Shown here: positions 45,962-56,539 of the stretch, piece after piece
How the letters are laid out: every line of letters starts with the position of its first letter
Position numbering within the stretch: position 1 is the first letter of the stretch
Assembly (NCBI GenBank): GCA_022577435.1
Contig: JAKOON010000008.1
Coordinates: forward strand, 1,927,501 to 1,991,500
DNA length: 64,000 nt
Reading direction: 5' to 3'
Source: Embiotoca jacksoni
Lineage: Eukaryota; Chordata; Actinopteri; Embiotocidae
Program-made: the position numbers and the translations under genes
The notes under the pieces: generated by a model
What the model saw: the letters and a program-made list of their open reading frames with translations, nothing else
Database searches by the model: none
What the model was told of the DNA's origin: nothing

Positions 45962-47747
45962 AACAAGACAACCTGTAGTTCAAAGCCTGCAGATGTAGAT
46001 GCATGTTTTCTTAGATTTAGCTATATTATTTAGGATTTTCATTCTGAATTACTGTAGCGTTTGGTTTTGATTTCTATAGTGTGCTGGTGTTGCACATAAA
46101 ACTTACATTTGATTTACAAAGTGCAAAAACAATAACTCATTTTCCAGATATTGTATTTCCAGGTATAGAATTGCAAAAGTTGAACTTCTATTTTCAGTGT
46201 AAAGTAAAAAGGCAACTTCAACAATGTAAATATAAATTTGACATCATGAGTATCCAAACAGTAATTTCCTTTCATAGTGTATTTTTTGTGACTGAATACT
46301 ATATACTCAATAAACCTGTGTTTTTGACAGCATGCAATCTGTCATGTCCTTTGAGGTACATAGCTAAATGCCTTTACATGTCAATCTCATACAAAATATA
46401 ACAAACGGAAGTATAATTAATGCTGGTAATAATGCCAAACTTCAAACTTTTTCTGAAAAGAACTTTCAATGCAATGACGTGGAATATAAAATATTGTTAT
46501 TTAATTTGATAAAGTTGGCGAACATTTTAAGTTCCTGTTAAAGTAATAAATAATGATGACATTGATAAAACACTGCAGCTGAGGTTTTCTTCAAATATCA
46601 TAGTTGGTCCACTTTACTCAACATCCAATCTGTTTTTTTCAGAGCTGGCAGTTTGTCAGTTGTTACGAAGAGCATGTGATGTACGTTTGCCACACACTAG
46701 AGGATTTTTAAATCTTAACTAATTTCTTAAATGTGGAAGATCACAAAAATGAAAACAAAAATAACACATTTTTATTATTTTAATTTTGAGATTACACACC
46801 AAATAATTGAATCAAGGCACAGGACCACAGTTTGTGTTTATACTAAACAATTTCAGATTAGCGATGACAAGGAATTGAGATCTCACAGAAACCTCTGTGA
46901 TCTACAGAGAAAAACAACAACATCAACAACAACAAATCATGGAGGCAACCATTGGAAACTGGTTGCACTTAAATCTGGTCGGCCACTGTTCATAAGATTC
47001 ACTATAAACATCCTACACACTGAACCAAGTAAAAGTAATGTCTTTTCACTGCACTTTGACATTGGCCACCATTATGTTCACTCGTTTATGCAGTAAAATA
47101 CCTATTTGACTAGAGAAAGAGAAGATTTAATTGTCACGTAAATTACCAAACAAATATCGTCACAACAGAAAAGAGATAAAAGTTTTATTTGTAACAGCAT
47201 TTACATTAAAGGCCACTTCTACAAGACGACTTGCTTTTTACTATATTACATGACTGTAGTTATTATCCAACTAAAAATACATCTTATGAAGTTGTTGGTA
47301 ATTGACAGTGTTTTAAACAGTCAACACCAGCAGTGACTTTGTGACATCGACACATGTTGAAACACCAAAGTTTCAAAGCAACCTTGTGGCTGGTTCTGGT
47401 GGTTCAGTGGCTATGACATTCAAATGCTACTAATATGTTAACACATGAATAATACTAAGAATTCTAATCTAAAGACGTGATTTGGCCATTCTGCCTGCAT
47501 AATCTGTGCATTACTTTTAATACTGAACTTGAAAAGAGAGAGCTGCTTTCTCTCTGTGATTTGATGCCATCACATTTTAATATGGGTGAAATGATTGGTC
47601 AGTGTGAGCTGTCAGGCCTCTAGTGGGACTGTCCATGATTTAATGTTGGTCAGTTGACACAACACATGTAGACACAACAGAGAGCAGAGCAGAGAAGGTG
47701 CATCTACAAGTTCAAGCTGTCATTTAGCAAATCACCACTGAGGAATT

Positions 47748-48518
47748 ATGTTGGTGAACAGCAAATGCAGCAGTTTCTTTATTCTCATTTTTAACTTCAT
47801 CTTCAATCGGTCTCTCTACGTGCAGACCTCGTCTCTCAGACGGTTTGTTCATGTGCCGCTCAAAATGACCTGGCATGAGGCTCAATCGTACTGCAGGGAG
47901 TACTATGTTGACCTGGCCACCATTAGAGACGTGAATGAAACGACACGGGAAATGTGCCGTTATTCGTCACGCTGTTGGATTGGACTCAAAAGAGACATAA
48001 ATGATTCCAGTGTCTGGAATTGGTCTAATGGAGAGGAAAACATCTTTCAATACTGGAAGGTGGATCTAAAAGAACCTAGATATCATTCTGGACAAGACTG
48101 TGCTTCAACGGGATGGAAATACTGGTTTTCTACGCCATGCTCTCATAAAATGGACTTTGTGTTTTATAACGATCTGGTCTTAGTGAAAGTGAACAAGACG
48201 TGGGAGGAGGCTCTGGAACATTGCATTAATCTGGACACAGACCCCGACTCAGACAGCAACTTCATCCTCCCGCACATGGACTTCGAAGGTAACAACTTGG
48301 TTGGAAGAAAAGCCATCGTCGATGCTCAGACGGAGGAGGTGTGGATTGGTTTACGTTTCCTGGCAGGCTACTGGCTGTGGGTGAACGGGATGCCTCTACA
48401 GAAACAACTGCCTGCCTGCCCTGCACCCGGGAGGTACTGTGGGACAATGTCAAAGACAGGAGAGATTGTACCAGACCGTGACTGTCTGGAGAGAAGAAAT
48501 CTTTTGTGCTCAGGATGA
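47748..48518 (+). CDS. Two-domain C-type lectin-like protein, array copy 4, with a lost core cysteine
   Basis: 256 residues. TTREMCR at 65-71, I84, YWKVDLKEPR at 102-111 and WK at 123-124. The codon for C139, the last cysteine of CTLD1, is TTT instead of TGT (DFVFY), so the canonical C49-C139 disulfide cannot form. C70 or C76 might pair with the freed C49, but that is speculation. The copy may be losing function in CTLD1. It is the last unit before the gypsy element; its 3' UTR and AATAAA (48867) are intact and its spacer is cut at 49560. Confidence 0.82.
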   Translation: MLVNSKCSSFFILIFNFIFNRSLYVQTSSLRRFVHVPLKMTWHEAQSYCREYYVDLATIRDVNETTREMCRYSSRCWIGLKRDINDSSVWNWSNGEENIFQYWKVDLKEPRYHSGQDCASTGWKYWFSTPCSHKMDFVFYNDLVLVKVNKTWEEALEHCINLDTDPDSDSNFILPHMDFEGNNLVGRKAIVDAQTEEVWIGLRFLAGYWLWVNGMPLQKQLPACPAPGRYCGTMSKTGEIVPDRDCLERRNLLCSG

Positions 48519-49560
48519 AACAAGACAACCTGTAGTTCAGAGGCTGCAGATGTAGATGCATGTTTTCTTAGATTTAGCTATATTATTTAGGATTTTCATT
48601 CTGAATTACTGTAGCGTTTTGGTTTTGATTTCTATAGTGTGCTGGTGTTGCACATAAAACTTACATTTGATTTACAAAGTGTAAAAAGAATAACTCATTT
48701 TCCAGAAATTGTATTTCCAGGTATAGGATTGCAAAAGTTGAACTTCTATTTTCAGTGTAAAGTAAAAAGGCAACTTCAACAATGTAAATATAAATTTGAC
48801 ATCATGAGTATCCAAACAGTAATTTCCTTTCATAGTGTATTTTTTGTGACTGAGTACAATATACTCAATAAACCTGTGTTGTTGACAGCATGCAATCTGT
48901 TGTGTCTTTTGAGGTACATAGCTAAATGCCTTTACATGTCAATCTCATACAAAATATAACAAACGGAAGTATAATTAATGCTGGTAATAATGCCAAACTT
49001 CAAACTTTTTCTGAAAAGAACTTTCAATGCAATGACGTGGAATATAAAATATTGTTATTTAAGTTGATGAAGTTGGCGAACATTTTAAGTTCCTGTTAAA
49101 GTCATAAATAATGATCACATTGATAAAAAGCTGCAGCTGAGGTTTTCTTCAAGTATCATAGTTGGTCCACTTTACTCAACATCCAATCTGTTTTTTTCAG
49201 AGCTGGCAGTTTGTCAGTTGTTACGAAGAGCATGTGATGTACGTTTGCCACACACTAGAGGATTTTCAAATCTTAACTAATTTCAAAAATGTGGAAGATA
49301 ACAAAAATGAAAACAGAAATAACACATTTTTATTATTTAAATTCTGAGATTACACACCAAATAATTGAATCAAGGCACAGGACCACACTTTGTGTTTATA
49401 GTAAACAATTTCAGATTAGAGATGACAAGGAATTGAGATCTCACAGAAACCTCTGTGATCTACAGAGAAAAACAACAACATCAACAACAACAAATCATGG
49501 AGGCAACCATTGTAAACTGGTTGCACTTAAATCTGGTGGGCCGATGTTCATAAGATTCAC

Positions 49561-49885
49561 AAGCCCGACACTGAACGGCAGGAAAACAGGAAACAGTTCA
49601 GAATCGTAATCCCAACAACGGGAGACGGAACGGACTTACTGGACGGGTTGACAACGGACGAACTGACACCGGATGGGCAGGAGACTAGGGAATAAGTAGC
49701 GGCCGGCGTAATCCACTCGGAATGCTGCTCAGCTGTGCTGCCGGAGAGGTGCGGTAGTGGGCGGTGCTTGGAGGAGGGTACTGCTGAGGGAGAAAAACAG
49801 ACAAGGGAATGACAGGACACAGGAGGAAAGGTATTCGGGGGTTAAACAGAGGAAAACACACTGGGAACAGACAGGAATCCTAACA
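49561..49885 (-). mobile_element. Gypsy element 3' LTR, truncated
   Basis: Read on the minus strand from 49885 (TGTTAGGATTCC…), it matches the first 325 bases of the 798-base 5' LTR at about 94-95% identity plus a few small indels. It is cut after 'cagtgtcgggc'; the remaining 470 or so bases are missing and lectin-array spacer follows. A polypurine stretch (GAGATGGGGG) precedes it on the minus strand, as expected for second-strand priming. Confidence 0.85.
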
Positions 49886-49896
49886 GTACCCCCATC

Positions 49897-52350
49897 TCAA
49901 CGGGAGCCTCCTGGCGAACTGCCAGGCTTGTCAGGGTTCTGTCGATGGTAGGTGCGAACCATCTGAGGATCCAAGATCCGGGAGCGTGATACCCAGCACC
50001 GCTCCTCAGGCCCATAACCCTCCCAATCTACCAGATACTGGAACCCCCTACCTCTGCGGGGGACATCTAGGAGGCGATTGACCGTATAGACGGGCCCTCC
50101 ATCGATAATTCGGGGTGGTGGAGGGGGTGTGGCCGGAGGATTTAATGGGCTGGTGACCACGGGTTTCAGGAGAGAGACATGGAAAACAGGGTGAATTCTC
50201 ATGGAGGTTGGTAACTGTAGTTTGACTGTGACGGGGTTGATTATAGCAGTGATCGGGAAGGGCCCAATGAATCTCGGGGACAGCTTCCTTGACTCTGTAC
50301 GTAGGGGAATATCCTTCGTTGAGAGCCAAACTTGCTGTCCGAGCTGGTACACGGGAGCGGGAACTCGGCGATGATCTGCCACCCTCTTGTTCTGTTCCGC
50401 AGTGCGGAGTAGGGCGGCCCGAGTCTCCCTCCACACCCGCCTACAGCGACGGGCATGGACCTGAACCGATGGGACTGCTACCTCGACCTCTTGGCTAGGG
50501 AACAGGGGAGGTTGATAGCCCAGGGAGGCCTCGAAGGGGGACAGTCCAGTGGCAGCGGAGGTGTGAGAGTTGTGGGCGTATTCTACCCACGGAAGGTGAC
50601 GGCTCCAGGTTGTGGGATTGGCGGTGGTCACACACACCGAAGAACGGCCTCCATCTCCTGATTCAGCCTCTCGGTCTGTCCATTTGTTTGGGGGTGGAAC
50701 CCTGAGGAGAGGCTGGCCGTGGCCCCGATGGTCCGGCAAAATGCCTTCCAGACCTGAGAGGCGAACTGCGGACCCCGATCAGACACAATGTCCGCAGGGA
50801 TGCCATGGAGTCGGACGACATGCAGGGTCAGCGGTCTCCTGGGCAGACGGAAGCTTGAGGAGTGGACTGAAGTGGGCCGCCTTTGAGAACCGGTCCACTA
50901 TGGTTAGGATGACCGTATTCCGGTCAGATGGAGTGAACCCCGTGACAAAGTCTATGGCAATATGAGACCATGGGCGCTGAGGGGTGGGGAGTGGTTGTAG
51001 TAGTCCCACAGGGGGTCGGTGCGAAGCCTTATTGCGGGCACATGTAGTGCAGGCCAAGACGTAGGCTCGCGAGTCCTCCTCGAGGGATGGCCACCAGAAG
51101 GTGCGGCAAAGCCAGTGTATGGTTCGGCGGATACCTGGGTGGCCGGAGAGCCGGGAGTCATGAGCCCACCGCAGGACCTGGGAATGGACGGACGGAGGAA
51201 CGAACAGCCGGTCAGGGGGACCTCCTCCGGGGTCAGGCTGGGTCCGCTGAGCCTCATGCACCGCCGTTTCGACCTCCCAAGTGAGCGCTCCTAGCACGCA
51301 GGAGGGAGGCACAATGGTGTCCGGGGTTGGCTCCTCCTCATCCGGGGAAAACTGACGGGACAGGGCGTCGGGCTTAGTGTTCTTGTGCCCTGGACGAAAA
51401 GTGATGGTGAAATTGAAGCGGGAGAAAAATAATGCCCAGCGGGCCTGACGGGGGTTTAGTCTTCTGGCTGTGTGTATATACTCTAGGTTTTTATGATCGG
51501 TGAGGATGACAAAAGGCTGCGCTGATCCCTCCAGCCAGTGCCTCCACTCCTCCAGAGCTAATTTCACAGCCAGCAGTTCTCGGTTACCCACGTCGTAATT
51601 CCGCTGGGCTGGGGAGAGTCTTTGGGAGAAGAACGCACAGGGTCGGAGTCTGGAATCAGCAACTGAACGTTGGGACAGTACTGCCCCGACCCCGGTATCA
51701 GAGGCGTCCACCTTGACTACGAACTGGCGCCTCTCGTCCGGATGTGCGAGGATAGGGGCCGAGGCGAACTGTTCCTTGAGGGCCAAAAAAGCCTTGTTGG
51801 CCTCGGGCGTCCAGCTAAAATCCACCTTGGTGGATGTGAGTCGAGTAAGGGGAAGAGCTGTCTGGCTGTAACCCCGGATGAATCGCCGGTGAAAATTGAC
51901 AAAACCTAGGAACTGCTGAAGTCTCTTTCGGGAGGAGGGCACAGGCCATTCCGTCACAGCTTTAACCTTCTCCGGGTCCTTACGGACCTGCCCCTCCTCT
52001 ATGATAAAGCCCAAAAACTGGACTGAAGGGACGTGGAACTTGCACTTCTCTGCCTTAACGAAGAGCCGATTCTCCAGGAGTCTTTGAAGGACCTGACGGT
52101 AGTGTTCCTTGGGGGTAGCTGAGTAGATCAATATGTCGTCCAAGTAGACGAACACGAACCGGTTCAGGAAGTCCCGAAGAACGTAGTTCACCAGAGCCTG
52201 GAAAACAGCAGGGGCATTGGTCAGACCGAAAGGCATGACCAAATATTCAAAATGGCCAAGGGGGGTGTTAAATGCCGTCTTCCACTCATCTCCCTCTCGG
52301 ATTCGGACCAGGTGGTAGGCATTACGGAGGTCCAATTGATAGGGAGTGGG
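49897..52350 (-). pseudogene. Ty3/gypsy chromovirus pol, decayed
   Basis: Minus strand. From about 52335: RT from NAYHLVRI through [10 protein letters not shown], then RNase H ([28 protein letters not shown]), the integrase zinc finger (H and H, then C and C in CTTC), and the start of the integrase core (AIDFVTGF). The frame is lost near 50.83 kb and regained near 50.63 kb, at a TG repeat, so the middle of the integrase core is unreadable. The last part carries the GPFPI block and a C-terminal chromodomain ([12 protein letters not shown]). Protease and the N-terminal third of RT are absent: gag runs straight into mid-RT. The chromodomain places it in the chromovirus branch. It is inactive. 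Confidence 0.88.
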
Positions 52351-53199
52351 TCAATGTGTGGGTGCCTGGAGCGGGAAACAGGAATAGGAGTTAGACTGAC
52401 GGCCAGGCGGGGCGGTCCGGCGGGTTCTCTCGCGCCTTCTCTCCCGCATCCGGTTATCCAGCCGAATGGAGAGAGAGATGAGTTCATCTAAAGAGTCAGC
52501 CTCCTCCCGAACGACAAGCTCATCCTTAAGTTCCTCTGATAAACAGTTCTGGTACACACCCCGCAGGGCCCTCTCCTCCCAGCCGGACTCGGCGGCTAGG
52601 ATCCGGAACTCCACTGAAAACTCAGCCGCGCTAGTAGAGCCCTGGCGTAGGTGAAGCAGCCGCTGTACCGCATCACTGGAGTACTCCGGGTGATCAAACA
52701 CCTTTTCAAACTCCTCCCTCAGCCGTGCGAACGAGGCAGAGTCTACTGGGTTCCGAGTCTGCCATGCCTCAGCCCAGATCAAGGCCCGTCCTCGCAGCAA
52801 CCCTATAATATAGGAGATCTTCGAACTGTCCGAGGCATAGGAGATAGGCTGCTGTCAGAACACTAACATCACTTGTAATAAGAATCCTCGGCAACCCCTT
52901 GTAGCCCCGTGAAATGGCTCTGGGGGTGGAACAAATGACTCACGGGGAGGAGGTGAAGCCGTGACGGGCGGTTCGGCGACGGGTGGTCCGGCGACGGGCG
53001 GACCAGCGACGGCCTGGAGAGCGAGAGTGAGATCCCGCATCATAGCCCCGAGCTCGGCCACCTGGGAGCCGAGAGCCTGTTGAGCGTTAGTCAGTCCCTG
53101 GATCAGCTGATGGTGCTGCCCGACGAGAATCCCCTGGTTTGTAAGTGCCCTCTGCAGTTGGTCCGCAGAGGTGGATTCTGCTGCGGTTGCTGGGTTCAT
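52351..53199 (-). pseudogene. Ty3/gypsy gag, decayed
   Basis: It starts at 53199, 17 bases inside the 5' LTR end. An N-terminal coiled-coil-like stretch and a proline-rich hinge (PPVAGPPVAEPPVTA) are followed by a capsid-like helical region (ALIWAEAWQTR, FDHPEYSSDAVQRLLHLRQG, AAEFSVEFRILA). An in-frame TGA at 52855-52857 interrupts it. It ends at TGA 52351-52353, without the CCHC knuckle, at the junction of an internal deletion that also removed protease and the start of RT. Gag packages element RNA in the virus-like particle; this copy cannot do so. Confidence 0.8.
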
Positions 53200-53204
53200 G
53201 TCTG

Positions 53205-53216
53205 GTCAGTTCGTTC
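53205..53216 (-). other. Primer-binding site of the gypsy element (self-priming type)
   Basis: Two bases inside the 5' LTR, the minus strand reads ACGAACTGAC (53214-53205). This is the exact complement of GTCAGTTCGT inside the LTR (53806-53797, minus strand). Tf1/sushi-type chromoviruses prime from the 5' end of their own RNA rather than from a tRNA, so this pairing predicts a transcript start near 53806. Confidence 0.55.
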
Positions 53217-54014
53217 TGTTATGTGGATAAACGAACCCAAATGCAGACACACGGCAAAATCTCTTAGGAATCAGGTCTTTATTTCCCGGGCAGGGAGTGC
53301 AAACAGGAAGTGCACGCCAAGAGTCTGTGTCAATTTGCGCTTCGCCACACGAGGGAATCCCCGGGGTTCCCCTTGACACGTGGCCGGGTGACGTAGCCGA
53401 ACGGCGATGCTCTGCTGGGGGAATCCCCAGATCTCTCCTCAGCGAGCTAATTGGCTGGGTCGACTGTGTGACGTCCGCGACTCGACACAGGATCGCCCAA
53501 ACCCTCGATAGCGGATCTCCGAGGAACGCACTGGAGGGTCTCTTCGTGCAGGTGATGCCCGTGGCTCGACACTGGACGGAACCGGCAGGGTCGACTGTGT
53601 GACACTCGTAGCTCGACACAGGATTGCCAAGACTGCAGCAGATGATCTCCGAGGAACGATCTGGAATCTTCTTCATTCAGGTGGATGCCCGTGGCCCGAC
53701 ACTGAACAGCAGGAAAACAGGAAACAGGTCAGAATCGTAATCTCAACAACGGGAGACGGAACGGACTTACTGGACGGGTTGACGGGTAGGCAACGGACGA
53801 ACTGACACCGGATGGGAAGGAGACTAGGGAATAAGTAGCGACTGGCGTAATCAATTGGAATGCCGCTCAGCTGTGCTACCGGAGAGGTGCGGTGCTTGGA
53901 GGAAGGTACTGCTGAGGGAGAAAAAACAGACAGGGGAATGACAGGACACAGGAGGAAAGGTATTCGGGGGTTAAACAGGGGAAAACACACTAGGGACAGA
54001 CAGGAATCCGAACA
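53217..54014 (-). mobile_element. Gypsy element 5' LTR, complete (798 bp)
   Basis: On the minus strand it runs from TGTTCGGATTCC (54014) to CACATAACA (53217), with TGTT…AACA ends. AATAAA on the minus strand (plus TTTATT at about 53278-53283) supplies a poly(A) signal. Two diverged tandem copies of about 125 bases (about 53458-53575 and 53588-53705) both contain GATCTCCGAGGAACG and CGACAC. The outer edge abuts 'gtagatgcatg' of a lectin-unit 3' UTR cleanly. Confidence 0.85.
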
Positions 54015-55768
54015 GTAGATGCATGTTTACTTAGATTTAGCTATATTATTTAGGATTTTCATTCTGAATTACTGTAGCGTTTTGGTTTTAATTTCTATAG
54101 TGTGCTGGTGTTGTGCATAAAACTGACGTTTGATTTAAAAAGTGCAAAAAGAATAACTCATTTTCCAGAAATTGTATTTCCAGGTATAGAATTGCAAAAG
54201 TTGAACTTCTATTTTCAATGTAAAGTAAAAAGGCAACTTCAACAATGTAAATATAAATTTGACATCACGAGTATCCAAACAGTAATTTCCTTTCATAGTG
54301 TATTTTTTGTGACTGAATAAAATATACTCAATAAACCTGTGTTGTTGACAGCATGCAATCTGTTGTGTCCTTTGAGGTGCATAGCTAAATGCCTTTACAT
54401 GTCAATCTCATACAAAATATAACAAACAGAAGTATAATTAATGCTGGTAATAATGCCAAACTTCAAACTTTTTTCTGAAAAGAACTTTCAATGCAATGAC
54501 GTGGAATATAAAATATTGTTATTTAATTTGGAAAAGTTGGCGAACATTTTAAGTTCCTGTTAAAGTAATAAATAATGATCAGGTTGATAAAAAGCTGCAG
54601 CTGAACTAATCTTCAAATACCATAGTTGGTCCACTTTACTCAACATCCAATCTGTTTTTTTCAGAGCTGGCAGTTTGTCAGTTGTTATGAAGAGCATGTG
54701 ATGTACGTTTGCCACACACTAGAGGATTTTTAAATCTTAACTAATTTCGAAAATGTGGAAGATCACAAAAATGAAAACAGAAATAACACATTTTTATTAT
54801 TTTAATTTTGAGATTACACACCAAATAATTGAATCAAGGCACAGGACCACACTTTGTGTTTATAGTAAACAATTTCAGATTAGAGATGACAAGGAATTGA
54901 GATCTCACAGAAACCTCTGTGATCTCCAGAGAAAAACAACAACATCGACAACAACAAATCATGGAGGCAACCATTGTAAACTGGTTGTACTTAAATCTGG
55001 TCGGCCACTGTTCATAAACTTCACTGTAAACACCCGACACACTGAACCAAGTAAAAGTAATGTCTTTTCACTGCACTTTGACATTGGCCACCATTATGTT
55101 CACTCGTTTACGCAGTAAAATACCTATTTGACGAGAGAAAGGGAGGATTTGATTGTTATGTAAATTACCAAACAAATATCGTCACAACAGAAAAGAGATA
55201 AAAGTTTTATTTGTAACAGCATTTACATTAAAGGCCAGTTCTACAAGACGACTTGCGTTTTACTATATTACATGACCGTAGTTATTATCCAAATAAAAAT
55301 ACATCTTATGAAGATGTTGGTAATTGACAGTGTTTTAAACCGTCAACACCAGCAGTGACTTTGTGACATCGACACATGTTGAAACACCAAAGTTTCAAAG
55401 CAACCTTGTGGCTGGTTCTGGTGGTTCAGTGGCTATGACATTCAAATGCTACTAATATGTTAACACATGAATAATAATAATAATCTAATCTAAAGACGTG
55501 ACAGGGCCATTCTGCCTGCAGAATCTGTGCATTACTTTTAATACTGGACTTGAAAAGAGAGAGCTGCTTTCTGTCTGTGATTTGATGCCATCACATTTTA
55601 ATATGGGTGAAATGATTGGTCAGTATGAGCTGTCAGGCCTCTAGTGGGACTGTCCGTGATTTAATGTTGGTCAGTTGACACAACACATGTAGACACAACA
55701 GAGAGCAGAGCAGAGAAGGTGCATCTACAAGTTCAAGCTGTCATTTAACAAATCACCACAGAGGAATT
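54015..55768 (+). pseudogene. Lectin unit without a gene body (3' UTR and spacer only)
   Basis: The sequence resumes in the 3' UTR of a unit (gtagatgcatg) right after the gypsy 5' LTR and continues through AATAAA (54330-54335) and the normal spacer to copy 5. The corresponding 771-base gene is nowhere between copy 4 and this point. Register arithmetic says that one full unit was once here and lost about 1.55 kb. Confidence 0.8.
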
Positions 55769-56539
55769 ATGTTGGTGAACAGCAAATGCAGCAGTTTCTT
55801 TATTCTCATTTTTAACTTCATCTTCAATCGGTCTCTCTACATGCAGACCTCGTCTCTCAGACGGTTTGTTCGTGTGCCGCTCAAAATGACCTGGCATGAG
55901 GCTCAATCGTACTGCAGGGAGTACTATGTTGACCTGGCCACTATTAGAGATGTGAATGAAATTCCAGTGGACATGTGCAGTTATTCGTCACGCTGTTGGA
56001 TTGGACTCAAAAGAGACAGAAATGATTCCAGTGTCTGGAATTGGTCTAATGGAGAGGAAAACATCTTTCAATCCTGGAATGTGGCTCTAAAAGAACCTAT
56101 ATATCATTCTGGACAAGACTGTGCTTCAACGGGAGGGACATACTGGTTTTCTACGCCATGCTCTCATAAAATGGACTTTGTGTGTTATAACGATCTGGTC
56201 TTAGTGAAAGTGAACAAGACGTGGGAGGAGGCTCTGGAACATTGCATTAATCTGGACACAGACCCCGACTCAGACAGCAACTTCATCCTCCCGCACATGG
56301 ACTTCGAAGGTAACAACTTGGTTGGAAGAAAAGCCATCGTCGATGCTCAGACGGAGGAGGTGTGGATTGGTTTACGTTTCCTGGCAGGCTACTGGCTGTG
56401 GGTGAACGGGATGCCTCTACAGAAACAACTGCCTGCCTGCCCTGCACCCGGGAGGTACTGTGGGACAATGTCAAAGACAGGAGAGATTGTACCAGACCGT
56501 GACTGTCTGGAGAGAAGAAATCTTTTGTGCTCAGGATGA
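55769..56539 (+). CDS. Two-domain C-type lectin-like protein, array copy 5
   Basis: 256 residues; the first intact gene after the gypsy insertion. M25 and R35; IPVDMCS at 65-71 and GT at 123-124 agree with copy 1, but 102-111 reads SWNVALKEPI, with the NV and I seen in copy 3 and unique S102 and A106. It is thus a mosaic of types found at opposite ends of the array. CTLD2 is consensus. Its 3' UTR and following spacer to about 57.2 kb are nearly identical to those of copy 2, including the shared 'caatgaatgcg…' class changes such as 'aacgcactgatatgg', suggesting recent exchange between these two units. Confidence 0.85.
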   Translation: MLVNSKCSSFFILIFNFIFNRSLYMQTSSLRRFVRVPLKMTWHEAQSYCREYYVDLATIRDVNEIPVDMCSYSSRCWIGLKRDRNDSSVWNWSNGEENIFQSWNVALKEPIYHSGQDCASTGGTYWFSTPCSHKMDFVCYNDLVLVKVNKTWEEALEHCINLDTDPDSDSNFILPHMDFEGNNLVGRKAIVDAQTEEVWIGLRFLAGYWLWVNGMPLQKQLPACPAPGRYCGTMSKTGEIVPDRDCLERRNLLCSG

